DNA of 64,000 bases, from NCBI RefSeq assembly GCF_005280585.1, contig NZ_SZVO01000011.1, positions 62,391 to 126,390 of the forward strand. The letters are read 5' to 3'. This stretch comes from Dyadobacter frigoris. Lineage in GTDB: Bacteria; Bacteroidota; Bacteroidia; Cytophagales; Spirosomataceae. The position numbers and the translations under genes were made by a program. How positions within the stretch are numbered: position 1 is the stretch's first letter; the number at the start of each line of letters is the position of its first letter. Positions 36,156 through 44,046 of the stretch are shown in pieces. The notes under the pieces were generated by a model, which made no database searches, was not told the DNA's origin, and was given only the letters and a program-made list of their open reading frames with translations.

Positions 36156-37055
36156 AAAAATCATTGAAATAATTCCTGTTAATATTGTAACTTTTGTAAT
36201 AAAACTAAGAGTGGAAAAATCATTTTTACTAATTGCATTTTTTATTTTATAATGTACATATATCAATGGGGAAATTACAAATATTAAAATATATCCTGCT
36301 TCAATCCACAACTCAATTTTAAGCATGAAAAATAGTATAAATAGTAGTATAGTGATAATGGTTATTAACATAATTTCAGTGTAATGTTTTGCTGGCTTAA
36401 CACCTAATAATATAGGCAGTGTTTTGCAATCGCACATTTCATCACCTTCCATATCTTCCATATCTTTTATAATCTCCCTAACCATTGAAATAAGAAAAGC
36501 AAATACACTATATGCAATTCCTACTAAAAAATATTTTAATATAATCATTTCATTTAAACCGGTGGAGTTTACATTACACAATAAAGAAAATAATATAAAT
36601 AGTATTGTCCAAGCTGTTAATATAGATGTAACAAGATTTCCAATTAATGGTAATCTCTTATATCTGTATGAATAGAACCAAAGCACAATGACACATATAA
36701 TATTTATTAATAAAATACTCCAATGATGAAAATCAATTAAAATAAGGGTTAATATTATTCCGATAACATTCAGTACAAAATACCAAAAAATAGCCCACTT
36801 ACTGTGAATTATGATGCCTATAATTATATTATATGGTTTATTTATTTTATCAATTTCTAAGTCAAAATAGTCATTGATTATATACCCAGCAGAAGCAATG
36901 GATAGTGATGAAAAAATTGTTAATACTACTTTTAATGTCTCATATTTATTAAATAGTGGCAAAAAAATAAAAATGTAAAAAAGCAATTGCGTTAAAGCAA
37001 TAAATAGTAGATTGGTCCAACGTATTAATTTAAAAAACGCATATATGGTATTCAT
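36129..37055 (-). CDS. UbiA-family membrane prenyltransferase
   Basis: 308 residues from the ATG at 37055 (MNTIYAFFKLIRW); an in-frame Met 33 nt upstream is less likely. About nine membrane helices. Both metal-binding motifs are intact: N61-D-x-x-D65-x-x-x-D69 (NDYFDLEID) and D198-M-E-D201-M-E-G-D205. The second motif and the VREIIKD lead-in resemble the digeranylgeranylglyceryl-phosphate synthase-like branch common in Bacteroidota. It could prenylate a lipid or aromatic acceptor, or act as a UbiA-type terpene cyclase. Convergent and overlapping with the P450; same AT-rich composition. Confidence 0.85.
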   Translation of the reverse strand: MNTIYAFFKLIRWTNLLFIALTQLLFYIFIFLPLFNKYETLKVVLTIFSSLSIASAGYIINDYFDLEIDKINKPYNIIIGIIIHSKWAIFWYFVLNVIGIILTLILIDFHHWSILLINIICVIVLWFYSYRYKRLPLIGNLVTSILTAWTILFILFSLLCNVNSTGLNEMIILKYFLVGIAYSVFAFLISMVREIIKDMEDMEGDEMCDCKTLPILLGVKPAKHYTEIMLITIITILLFILFFMLKIELWIEAGYILIFVISPLIYVHYKIKNAISKNDFSTLSFITKVTILTGIISMIFLNINSFDI

Positions 37056-37210
37056 ATATTCAATTTTATGGCAGTAAAATATATACAATCATTGTAAAAT
37101 GGTATTAGTGTCAAGTACAGAAATGGGCGCCTCAAAAGGCAGACAGCCACTCCCTGTTACATAGAATTGTACTGGCTTTGGGACAACTTACATCACAAAG
37201 GTGCTCTGTC

Positions 37211-37252
37211 AAAGAAAGAGGTCATCTCCCTGAGAAGATGACCTCTTTCTTT
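37211..37252. terminator. Terminator after the DAHP synthase gene
   Basis: A perfect 17-bp inverted repeat (37211-37227 and 37236-37252) with AAAGAAAGAGGTCATCT arms. It lies 22 nt past the DAHP synthase stop and marks the right edge of the AT-rich island. Confidence 0.9.
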
Positions 37253-37274
37253 ATATCAAAACGGATCTCAGCAA

Positions 37275-38375
37275 TTAAGCATTGATCTGATTCATAACCT
37301 CAGTTTGTTTACGGATTGATTCCATATGAACAAGTTTGAAAAGTTCATCAACAAGATTTGGGTAAAGGTTTAAGCTTTTTCCCCATGCTGCACGCGTTTC
37401 TAAAACTTCACGGAAACGATCAACCTGGTAAGCAGCAACGTTATTATCACGTTTGTACTCAGCAAGTTTTTCAACCAATGACATACGGTTTGCAAGATTT
37501 TCAAGCAATTCACGGTCAAGGTTATCAATTTTACCACGAACAACTTCCAGTTGAGACTGGTAATCAGTAGGGTAAGATTCTTTACGAACGTGAAGGTCAT
37601 GCAACATTTCTGCCAAAGCAGGAGGAGTCAATTGCTGAGAAGCATCAGACCACGCCTTATCCGGATCACGGTGAGATTCGATGATCAAACCGTCGTAGTT
37701 CAAGTCAAGCGCACGTTGTGCGATTTCAAACAATAATGAGCGCTTACCTGCCATGTGGCTAGGATCACCGATCACAGGAAGTTCAGGGAACAAAGTTTTC
37801 AATTCGATCGCAATATTCCACATTGGAGAATTACGATATTTTGTTTCCTGTGCGTTAGAGAAACCACGGTGAATTGCACCCAATTTCTTAACACCTGCCT
37901 GGTTCAAACGTTCCAAAGCACCAATCCAAAGCTGCAAATCCGGGTTAACAGGATTTTTAACAAGAACAGGAACATCTACGCCTCTTAGCGCTTCTGCCAA
38001 TTCCTGAACATTGAATGGATTTACTGTGGTACGTGCACCAACCCAAAGAATATCTACACCATATTTCAATGCCAATTCTATATGCTGAGGATTTGCAACC
38101 TCAATAGCAACAGGCAATCCAGTTTCTTTTTTTGCAGCCTGCAGCCATGGCAAAGCCGCTTCGCCCATCCCTTCAAAACTTCCCGGACGAGTTCTTGGTT
38201 TCCAAATTCCCGCACGAAGTACGTGTGCAAATCCTTCTTTTTTGATCTGGCTTGCGGTTTCCAACATTTGTTCCTCGGTCTCTGCACTGCAAGGTCCGGC
38301 GATTACCAAAGGTTTTCCTTCGGTATTGATCCAACTACTAAGCGGAAGGATATCTAAAGAAGCATTCATATTCAA
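37275..38375 (-). CDS. Bifunctional DAHP synthase / chorismate mutase
   Basis: 366 residues. The N-terminal domain (about 15-260) is a type I-beta DAHP synthase: VIAGPCSAE, RAGIWKPRTRPGSFEG, and GDPSHMAGKR with metal/PEP-binding residues. The C-terminal domain (about 275-360) is an AroQ chorismate mutase (VRGKIDNLDRELLENLANR, and KLAEYKRDNN). The first enzyme of the shikimate pathway is thus fused to the first step towards Phe/Tyr, and the mutase can act as a regulatory domain. Monocistronic with a strong terminator. Confidence 0.92.
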   Translation of the reverse strand: MNMNASLDILPLSSWINTEGKPLVIAGPCSAETEEQMLETASQIKKEGFAHVLRAGIWKPRTRPGSFEGMGEAALPWLQAAKKETGLPVAIEVANPQHIELALKYGVDILWVGARTTVNPFNVQELAEALRGVDVPVLVKNPVNPDLQLWIGALERLNQAGVKKLGAIHRGFSNAQETKYRNSPMWNIAIELKTLFPELPVIGDPSHMAGKRSLLFEIAQRALDLNYDGLIIESHRDPDKAWSDASQQLTPPALAEMLHDLHVRKESYPTDYQSQLEVVRGKIDNLDRELLENLANRMSLVEKLAEYKRDNNVAAYQVDRFREVLETRAAWGKSLNLYPNLVDELFKLVHMESIRKQTEVMNQINA

Positions 38376-38520
38376 AAACTTGTCCTTAATAAAACAATAA
38401 GATAACTATAATATTTCGACTCGGTATTATGCGTATTTGATGGATTGCCGTACATTTGATGCTCCAAAAGCCTACAACCCTTTTTTGTATAACTTTTGCC
38501 TGATTGGTTTATGAAAAACC

Positions 38521-39753
38521 ATGAAGACCCCACTTATGATAAACTTAAAAATGGCGTACGCTTCACAAAAAGATCAAATACCTGTATTTTTTGAAGACAC
38601 TTCAATAGCATTTGCTTCAAAATCAGATTCTCAACTCAGGAAAACCTATTGGTTATTTAGCTTAATGAATCAGGCTCGAGTGGTAAATTTAGGCACTTTT
38701 TTTATAAAGATCGCTCTAAAGCTACACTTACCTATAAAAAATCTTATCAGATATACGATTTTTGAACAATTCTGTGGCGGTGAGACGATTAGTGATTGCC
38801 AGCAAACGATTTCAACATTAGCCAATTCAAGCGTTGGGACCATTCTGGATTACTCTGTTGAAGGAGAAGACGATGAAAATAGTTTCGATGCTACTGCTGC
38901 CGAAATTTTACGTACCATTCAAAAGGCTTCGGAATCTACTGCGATTCCATTTTCAGTTTTCAAGATCACCGGAATTGCATCGACTGACCTTCTCGAAAAA
39001 GTACAACGTAAGGAACCACTTTCTGTATCTGAGGCTGCTGCTTATGAGCGTGTAAAAGAAAGAGTTGAAAAACTTTGTTCCCAGGCACATCAGTTAAACG
39101 TGCGCATTTTTATCGATGCAGAAGAAAGCTGGATCCAAAATGTAATTGACGACCTGACTTATGAAATGATGGAAAAATACAATAAAGAAAAAGCCATCGT
39201 TTACAATACTTACCAGTTTTACCGACATGAAACTTTGCAGGCTTTAAAAAGTGCTTATCTGCTTGCACGTCAAAAGGGATATGTTCTTGGGGGTAAACTT
39301 GTTCGCGGCGCATACATGGAAAAAGAGCGCATGAGAGCCCGTGAGCAGGAATATTTTAATCCGATCCATACTTCAAAAGAGGCAACGGATAAGGATTATA
39401 ATGCTGCAATCGATTTTTGTCTTGAAAATGTTGACCATATTTCAATTTGCCTGGGTACCCATAATGAGTATAGCTCACAATATTGCACCTGCAAAATGAA
39501 AAAGCTTGGTTTAAAAAATGACGACAGCCGTATCTGGTTTGCTCAGCTTTTAGGAATGAGCGATAATATATCCTACAATCTTGCGAAGGTTGGTTATAAC
39601 GTAGCTAAATATGTGCCTTATGGCCCTATCGATGCGGTACTCCCCTATCTTATCCGCCGGGCCGAAGAAAATACTTCTATTGCCGGACAAAGCAGCAGAG
39701 AGTATCTGCTTGTAAAAAGTGAAATGCACAGACGAGGCGTAAGTTCTTTATAA
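38521..39753 (+). CDS. Proline dehydrogenase
   Basis: 410 residues, FAD-dependent PRODH TIM barrel. Conserved C-terminal half: KLVRGAYMEKERMRA (substrate/FAD), CLGTHNEYS, and the YVPYGPIDAVLPYLIRRAEEN tail cut to PYGP..PYLIRRAEEN. It oxidises proline to pyrroline-5-carboxylate. The N-terminal 25 residues are weakly conserved, and Met6 or Met11 could be the start. It diverges from the DAHP synthase with 145 bp between. Confidence 0.9.
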   Translation: MKTPLMINLKMAYASQKDQIPVFFEDTSIAFASKSDSQLRKTYWLFSLMNQARVVNLGTFFIKIALKLHLPIKNLIRYTIFEQFCGGETISDCQQTISTLANSSVGTILDYSVEGEDDENSFDATAAEILRTIQKASESTAIPFSVFKITGIASTDLLEKVQRKEPLSVSEAAAYERVKERVEKLCSQAHQLNVRIFIDAEESWIQNVIDDLTYEMMEKYNKEKAIVYNTYQFYRHETLQALKSAYLLARQKGYVLGGKLVRGAYMEKERMRAREQEYFNPIHTSKEATDKDYNAAIDFCLENVDHISICLGTHNEYSSQYCTCKMKKLGLKNDDSRIWFAQLLGMSDNISYNLAKVGYNVAKYVPYGPIDAVLPYLIRRAEENTSIAGQSSREYLLVKSEMHRRGVSSL

Positions 39754-39803
39754 GAACTTATTACTTTTACAGGCACATTGATATAAATTGTAATCAATAA
39801 AGA

Positions 39804-40691
39804 ATGAATCAACCAAAAAATCCTGCCCGGTATTTACTTTTTAGTTTATTATTAATTGCAGTTGACCAATTGTCCAAACTTTTGGTTTTTAAATACATGC
39901 AGCCTGGTTTTTCCGGGCAGATATTACTGGCTGGAAGCTGGCTTAAATTACATTATGTTTTGAATCCCGGGATGGCTTTTGGTATGCAGCTTGGGCATGA
40001 GTATGGAAAATTATTTTTAACACTTTTCAGACTGCTGGCGATGTGTGCCATTGGCTGGTATCTGGTGCATCTTGCTCGCGGCGGTGCTTCAAAAGGGTTA
40101 TTATGGGCCTTGTCGATGATTCTTGCGGGAGCAGTTGGAAACGTAATTGACAGTACTTTTTATGGCGTGTTTCTGGACAACGCACCTTATGGCTCGCCGA
40201 CTCCCTGGTTTCACGGACAGGTTATTGATATGATCTTTGTGGATTTCTGGGAAGGATTTATTCCTGAATGGGTCCCGGTATGGGGCGGACAGTATTATTC
40301 AACGCCAATTTTCAACATTGCTGATTCCTGTATATTCCTTGGTGTTTGCAGCATACTTATCTTTCAGAGCCATTTTTATACGCCTGACGAAGAAACTAAG
40401 GTAGAAGACAATCATTACAACCCAGAGGATGCAGAAAGCCTTTCAGAGCCGCATAGTTTCAATGAAGTTACCAGAACACCAGAAACTCCGGTTGAGGTTT
40501 TGAACCAGGATGAAAATCCGGATATTGACCCCTCCAGGAATATTTCTGCTTCTATGGTAAATCCGGAAAGCGAAGAGGTCAAACAAAATGAAAATGTAGA
40601 TATTGATTCTACTCAGGATATTTCTTCTTCCATGATTAATCTTGAAAATGAAGAGATAACAAAACCAGGAGAATCTACTTCCGAAAAATAG
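39804..40691 (+). CDS. lspA: Lipoprotein signal peptidase with acidic C-terminal tail
   Basis: 295 residues. The first 190 are a type II signal peptidase with four membrane helices and both catalytic Asp: D116 in GNVIDSTF and D174 in FNIADSCIF. It removes signal peptides from prolipoproteins in the inner membrane. The last 100 residues form a hydrophilic acidic tail not found in normal LspA (about 160 aa). The tail contains two diverged 26-residue copies (234-259 and 260-285, N-E-N-x-DID..DIS-S-M-N..EE). Ends in a terminator. Confidence 0.9.
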   Translation: MNQPKNPARYLLFSLLLIAVDQLSKLLVFKYMQPGFSGQILLAGSWLKLHYVLNPGMAFGMQLGHEYGKLFLTLFRLLAMCAIGWYLVHLARGGASKGLLWALSMILAGAVGNVIDSTFYGVFLDNAPYGSPTPWFHGQVIDMIFVDFWEGFIPEWVPVWGGQYYSTPIFNIADSCIFLGVCSILIFQSHFYTPDEETKVEDNHYNPEDAESLSEPHSFNEVTRTPETPVEVLNQDENPDIDPSRNISASMVNPESEEVKQNENVDIDSTQDISSSMINLENEEITKPGESTSEK

Positions 40692-40717
40692 AACATCTCC
40701 CAGGTTCTCTAATACGA

Positions 40718-40772
40718 CATATTCAAAACCAAAAAAGAGAGCTTATAGCTCTCTTTTTTGGTTTTGAATATG
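40718..40772. terminator. Bidirectional terminator hairpin
   Basis: A perfect 26-bp inverted repeat (40718-40743 and 40747-40772) with a 3-nt loop and A6/T6 runs in the arms, between convergent lspA and the Ig-like gene. Confidence 0.95.
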
Positions 40773-40796
40773 TCCAGGATGATAGTCTCCCGCTTT

Positions 40797-42413
40797 TTAT
40801 TGCTCTTCCTTTTCCAAAGGCATAAAATCCTTAAAAGTCTTTTTCAGTGCTACGTCTATCTTTTTATCGTCATAGCCAGCTGCCTTTTTGTTTTCCCAGT
40901 TAGCATCCAGTTCAAGTGCCACCAATCCGCTCAGGTTCATTAACGACTTAAACTCATCCAGTTTACGAACAAAATCCGGTGAACGGCGTGATGATTTCTG
41001 TCCATATTCTCTGGAAAAAACATCTCCCTTATTCTGCAACTCATTTTTCTTCTGCATTACATAATTAAAACGATCAAGCAAGCTATTGGTCGATTTACCG
41101 ATAACTTCTGTCGCTTCTAACGTTCCCATAGTCGCAACCGTTGTTCCGCCAAGCGTAGTAATATAACCTCTGTTATTAACATTGTTAGGTGAAATAACAG
41201 GAGCCAGACCTGTTGTAGCTCCTAAAGATGCATTAATAAGCGAGCGGCTCCTCTTGCCTTTTTTCGCCCTGCTGTATGATCTTTTAAGCTCACCCTCCTT
41301 CTCTTTCATTTGTTCGAGCAAACTCCATGCAGTGATAAGTCCGCCGCGGTAGAGGCCATAAACGTATGCATCACGTTCGGACTCATTCACGGTATTTTCA
41401 ATAATGAAACGTAACGTTCTTTCTTTTTTATTCTGCGCTTTATCCAACACGTAAAATGTAATATTGAATGCAAGTGAATCAAACGGATCTTTTACAAATT
41501 CATATCCTGGTTCCCAGATAAATTCGTAACTCGTCGGCGCATTTTTTACCAAAGCAGAAGCAGGAACATTTTTATTTTCAGAAACAAAACCGAAAGTTGT
41601 GATATCATCATCTCCATTCGGATCCGACAATGTAAATTTCAGGTTGATCCGGTTGTTTTCTTTACTTCTGATCACCTGATTTTGTGGTATAACTTTGAAA
41701 TCAGGTTCAAGGTCCATTTGCGTTACTTCCAGTTTCAGACGACCTTTTGTCCTTACTTTTGAAGGCTGATCTTCTACAAAGAAGTCGATAAATTTTGGCC
41801 CCTTTTTTAATAAATTAAATTGTGTTGTTGAAGGATCCCAAACAATTTCACCTGCCGCACTCATTTTCATACCCTCCGGCATTCCTTCGAGGACAGGAAT
41901 AAACACCAATGGATCGCCATCCGTATCCCGAACAGAATTCATATCGATCTGATACGTATTCTGGGTTTTATATTGAACGTAAAAAGGTTTTAATTCATCA
42001 ACTTCTGGTGCTCTGTTGACATGGACAATTTTAAATGCAATTTGCTGAGAAACCGTTTCGCCTGCCTGATTAGTAGCTTCAAAAACAATTGGCCATAATT
42101 TGACCGTGTTAATACGATCAGCAATATCATAATTTGGAGTCCATATAAAATGTCCTAAAGAATCAAACTTCATGTCACGTCTGAATCCACTTGCAATATT
42201 ATATCGGACAGAATCACTTTTTCCACCTCTTGTCTGCAAATGAAAATCTATTTCCTTTCCTTCCAATAATGTATTCCAGTCTGTCTCTTTTGGAAAAATT
42301 AGCTGAAAAGCAGTATTTCCACCTGATTGTGCATTATCCTGGGCAAAGACCGGTTGAGACCAAATTACGGTTAACGTGAGTAATAGAAAGTAAAAGATAT
42401 TTTTTAAAACCAT
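40797..42413 (-). CDS. Exported protein with tandem Ig/cadherin-like domains
   Basis: 538 residues, signal peptide 1-25 (cut after FAQ). About 30-340 holds three or four beta-sandwich repeats of putative Ig/cadherin-like type, each with VNRAPEV or DTDGDPL or LSDPNGDDD, which resemble calcium-binding edges. A helical region follows (YGLYRGGLITAWSLLEQMKEKE), then a glycine/threonine-rich stretch and a charged C-terminus. Function unknown; probably a periplasmic or surface structural protein conserved in the order. Confidence 0.7.
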   Translation of the reverse strand: MVLKNIFYFLLLTLTVIWSQPVFAQDNAQSGGNTAFQLIFPKETDWNTLLEGKEIDFHLQTRGGKSDSVRYNIASGFRRDMKFDSLGHFIWTPNYDIADRINTVKLWPIVFEATNQAGETVSQQIAFKIVHVNRAPEVDELKPFYVQYKTQNTYQIDMNSVRDTDGDPLVFIPVLEGMPEGMKMSAAGEIVWDPSTTQFNLLKKGPKFIDFFVEDQPSKVRTKGRLKLEVTQMDLEPDFKVIPQNQVIRSKENNRINLKFTLSDPNGDDDITTFGFVSENKNVPASALVKNAPTSYEFIWEPGYEFVKDPFDSLAFNITFYVLDKAQNKKERTLRFIIENTVNESERDAYVYGLYRGGLITAWSLLEQMKEKEGELKRSYSRAKKGKRSRSLINASLGATTGLAPVISPNNVNNRGYITTLGGTTVATMGTLEATEVIGKSTNSLLDRFNYVMQKKNELQNKGDVFSREYGQKSSRRSPDFVRKLDEFKSLMNLSGLVALELDANWENKKAAGYDDKKIDVALKKTFKDFMPLEKEEQ

Positions 42414-42635
42414 AATATCAGAAATATAATTTATTTTATGAGCTTAGGAATGCAACCTCCATAACGCAAAATTAACAAATCCTGTATGCTTAACGTTCTG
42501 AATAGTTCTGTTTTTTTAGAAGCCTCAAATACAAGAATCCATTAATATGCTATTTTGTACTTTTTGAATAAGGATGTATTTCAAACTCAATACAATCCGG
42601 CTAGAACCTGGTATGAATGGAAGCCGTACTAAAAC

Positions 42636-42678
42636 AAATACCGGAGAACAACCTGTAAAAGGCTATTCTCCGGTATTT
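42636..42678. terminator. Terminator after the skp pair
   Basis: A perfect 13-bp inverted repeat (42636-42648 and 42666-42678, AAATACCGGAGAA arms) placed 33 nt past the OmpH-family stop. Confidence 0.85.
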
Positions 42679-42710
42679 TATATTTTAACAATCTTATTAA
42701 AAACTCCGGA

Positions 42711-43367
42711 TTATTTCTTTTTAGGAGCTGCCGCAGGAGCTGTTGCTGCCGGCTTGGTTGCTGCTGGTGTAGCAGTGGCACCAGGCTTAGTAGCCGCAGG
42801 AGCTGTTGCTTCGATTTTGTCAGGATCTACACCTAATTTTCTAAGGATAAGATTCGTCGCGTTGTTATCTTCCGAAGCTGCAAACAAAATAATAGGTGTT
42901 GTTCCCTGGCCTGCATCCATGTTAAGGATATAAAGAAAACCACTTTCTTTACCAACTTCCTGAATTGCGTTGTTCACCTTTGTAAGAATAGGCTCTAGCA
43001 ATTGTTGTTGTTTCGTTTGTAAAGACTGTTGTGCATTCGTTTGCATTTCAGTGATACGGGTTTGCAGATTTTGCAATTCCTTTTCTTTATCAGCACGGAT
43101 TACGTCAGTCATCTGGGCACCGTTTTTCTGATAAGCTTCATACTTTTCCTGAGCCTCTTTATAAGTTTCACCCAACGCTTTGTCAAGCTGCGCTTTGGTA
43201 ACTTCAATTTGGTTTTGCATTAGTTTACTCTCAGGCAATTTGCTGATGACGTAGTCTACATTGGTATATCCAATTTTTGTAAGACCGCCAGCAGGAGTTG
43301 TTTGTGCCAAAAGAGGGGTACTAAGCATGGCCATCGCGACCAAAAACACTATCAATTTTTGTTTCAT
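42711..43367 (-). CDS. OmpH/Skp-family periplasmic chaperone (copy 1)
   Basis: 218 residues, signal peptide 1-21, OmpH domain with the typical GYTNVDYVISKLPESKLMQNQ start in outline, a long coiled-coil arm (about 55-130), then a closing beta strand (LYILNMDAGQGTTPI). It holds unfolded outer-membrane proteins for BamA. The C-terminal 35 residues are a low-complexity Ala/Pro/Thr tail with repeated ATKP units ending in KKK. Last of the bamA-skp-skp run. Confidence 0.85.
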   Translation of the reverse strand: MKQKLIVFLVAMAMLSTPLLAQTTPAGGLTKIGYTNVDYVISKLPESKLMQNQIEVTKAQLDKALGETYKEAQEKYEAYQKNGAQMTDVIRADKEKELQNLQTRITEMQTNAQQSLQTKQQQLLEPILTKVNNAIQEVGKESGFLYILNMDAGQGTTPIILFAASEDNNATNLILRKLGVDPDKIEATAPAATKPGATATPAATKPAATAPAAAPKKK

Positions 43368-43377
43368 TGTTTTGTTA

Positions 43378-43995
43378 CTATTTAAGTTTACTGTTTGTAC
43401 TTTTTTGTTTAGGGGAGCTCTCCTTTGGCGCTACCGTCGATTTTTCCTTTACTGGATCCTCTTTTGCTGCTTTTGCAGCCTGGCCATCTATTCCCAGCTC
43501 TTCCATAATATAATCCGAATAATCATGTTTCGGATTTGAATAAATAATCCCGGCATCACTTGACTTGTCAAACATAAAATCAAGTCTTTTCTGGATACAT
43601 ATCTTGGAAACTGCCCTTTGCACTTTTTCCATCGCCGGCTTCATGAGTTCTTTTTTCTTTTGGAAAAGCAAACCCTCCATACCAAATATTTTACTGTTGT
43701 ATTCCCGCGCTTCCTGCTCTTTTTCTTTTATTTCCGATTGCCTCTTTCTTTTGAGATCATCCGTTAATAAAACTTCCTCCGCCATATAAGCCCGCTGCAT
43801 TCTGCCAACCTCAGCAAATTTATCCTGAATTTCTTTAGCCCATTTCTCGGAAAACTTTTTCATTTCCGTTTGTGCCAATTGATATTCCGGCATTTTACTG
43901 GTTATGAATTCCATATCGGTATAGCCGAATTTCTGAGCTATTCCTTTTCCGATTGAAATAAAGGACAAAACTAGCAAAATAATAATCTTCTTCAT
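43378..43995 (-). CDS. OmpH/Skp-family periplasmic chaperone (copy 2)
   Basis: 205 residues, signal peptide 1-20, paralogous to the next gene: KFGYTDMEFITSKMPEYQL at the start, coiled-coil arm (about 45-120), FMFDKSSDAGIIYSNP at the end. A Lys/Ser/Pro-rich tail follows. Lies between bamA and the other copy with 10- and 51-nt gaps, so all are probably one transcript. Duplicate skp genes behind bamA are common in Bacteroidota. Confidence 0.85.
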   Translation of the reverse strand: MKKIIILLVLSFISIGKGIAQKFGYTDMEFITSKMPEYQLAQTEMKKFSEKWAKEIQDKFAEVGRMQRAYMAEEVLLTDDLKRKRQSEIKEKEQEAREYNSKIFGMEGLLFQKKKELMKPAMEKVQRAVSKICIQKRLDFMFDKSSDAGIIYSNPKHDYSDYIMEELGIDGQAAKAAKEDPVKEKSTVAPKESSPKQKSTNSKLK

Positions 43996-44046
43996 GCCTG
44001 GCCCGCTAATAATTTAAACTGTTTTAACGAAAAGCAAACTATTATA

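Noticed and set aside
33144..37055. Standard carotenoid cluster
   Set aside because: No phytoene desaturase, lycopene cyclase or carotenoid hydroxylase is present, and the synthase resembles squalene-synthase motifs at least as much as CrtB.
32527..37274. Integrase, transposase or tRNA attachment site at the island edges
   Set aside because: No recombinase gene, tRNA gene or matching direct repeats were found at either edge; transfer is inferred from composition only.
42574..42933. 119-codon plus-strand reading frame with Ala/Gly/Val-rich stretch
   Set aside because: It is the reverse complement of the Ala/Pro tail of the Skp copy and spans its terminator.
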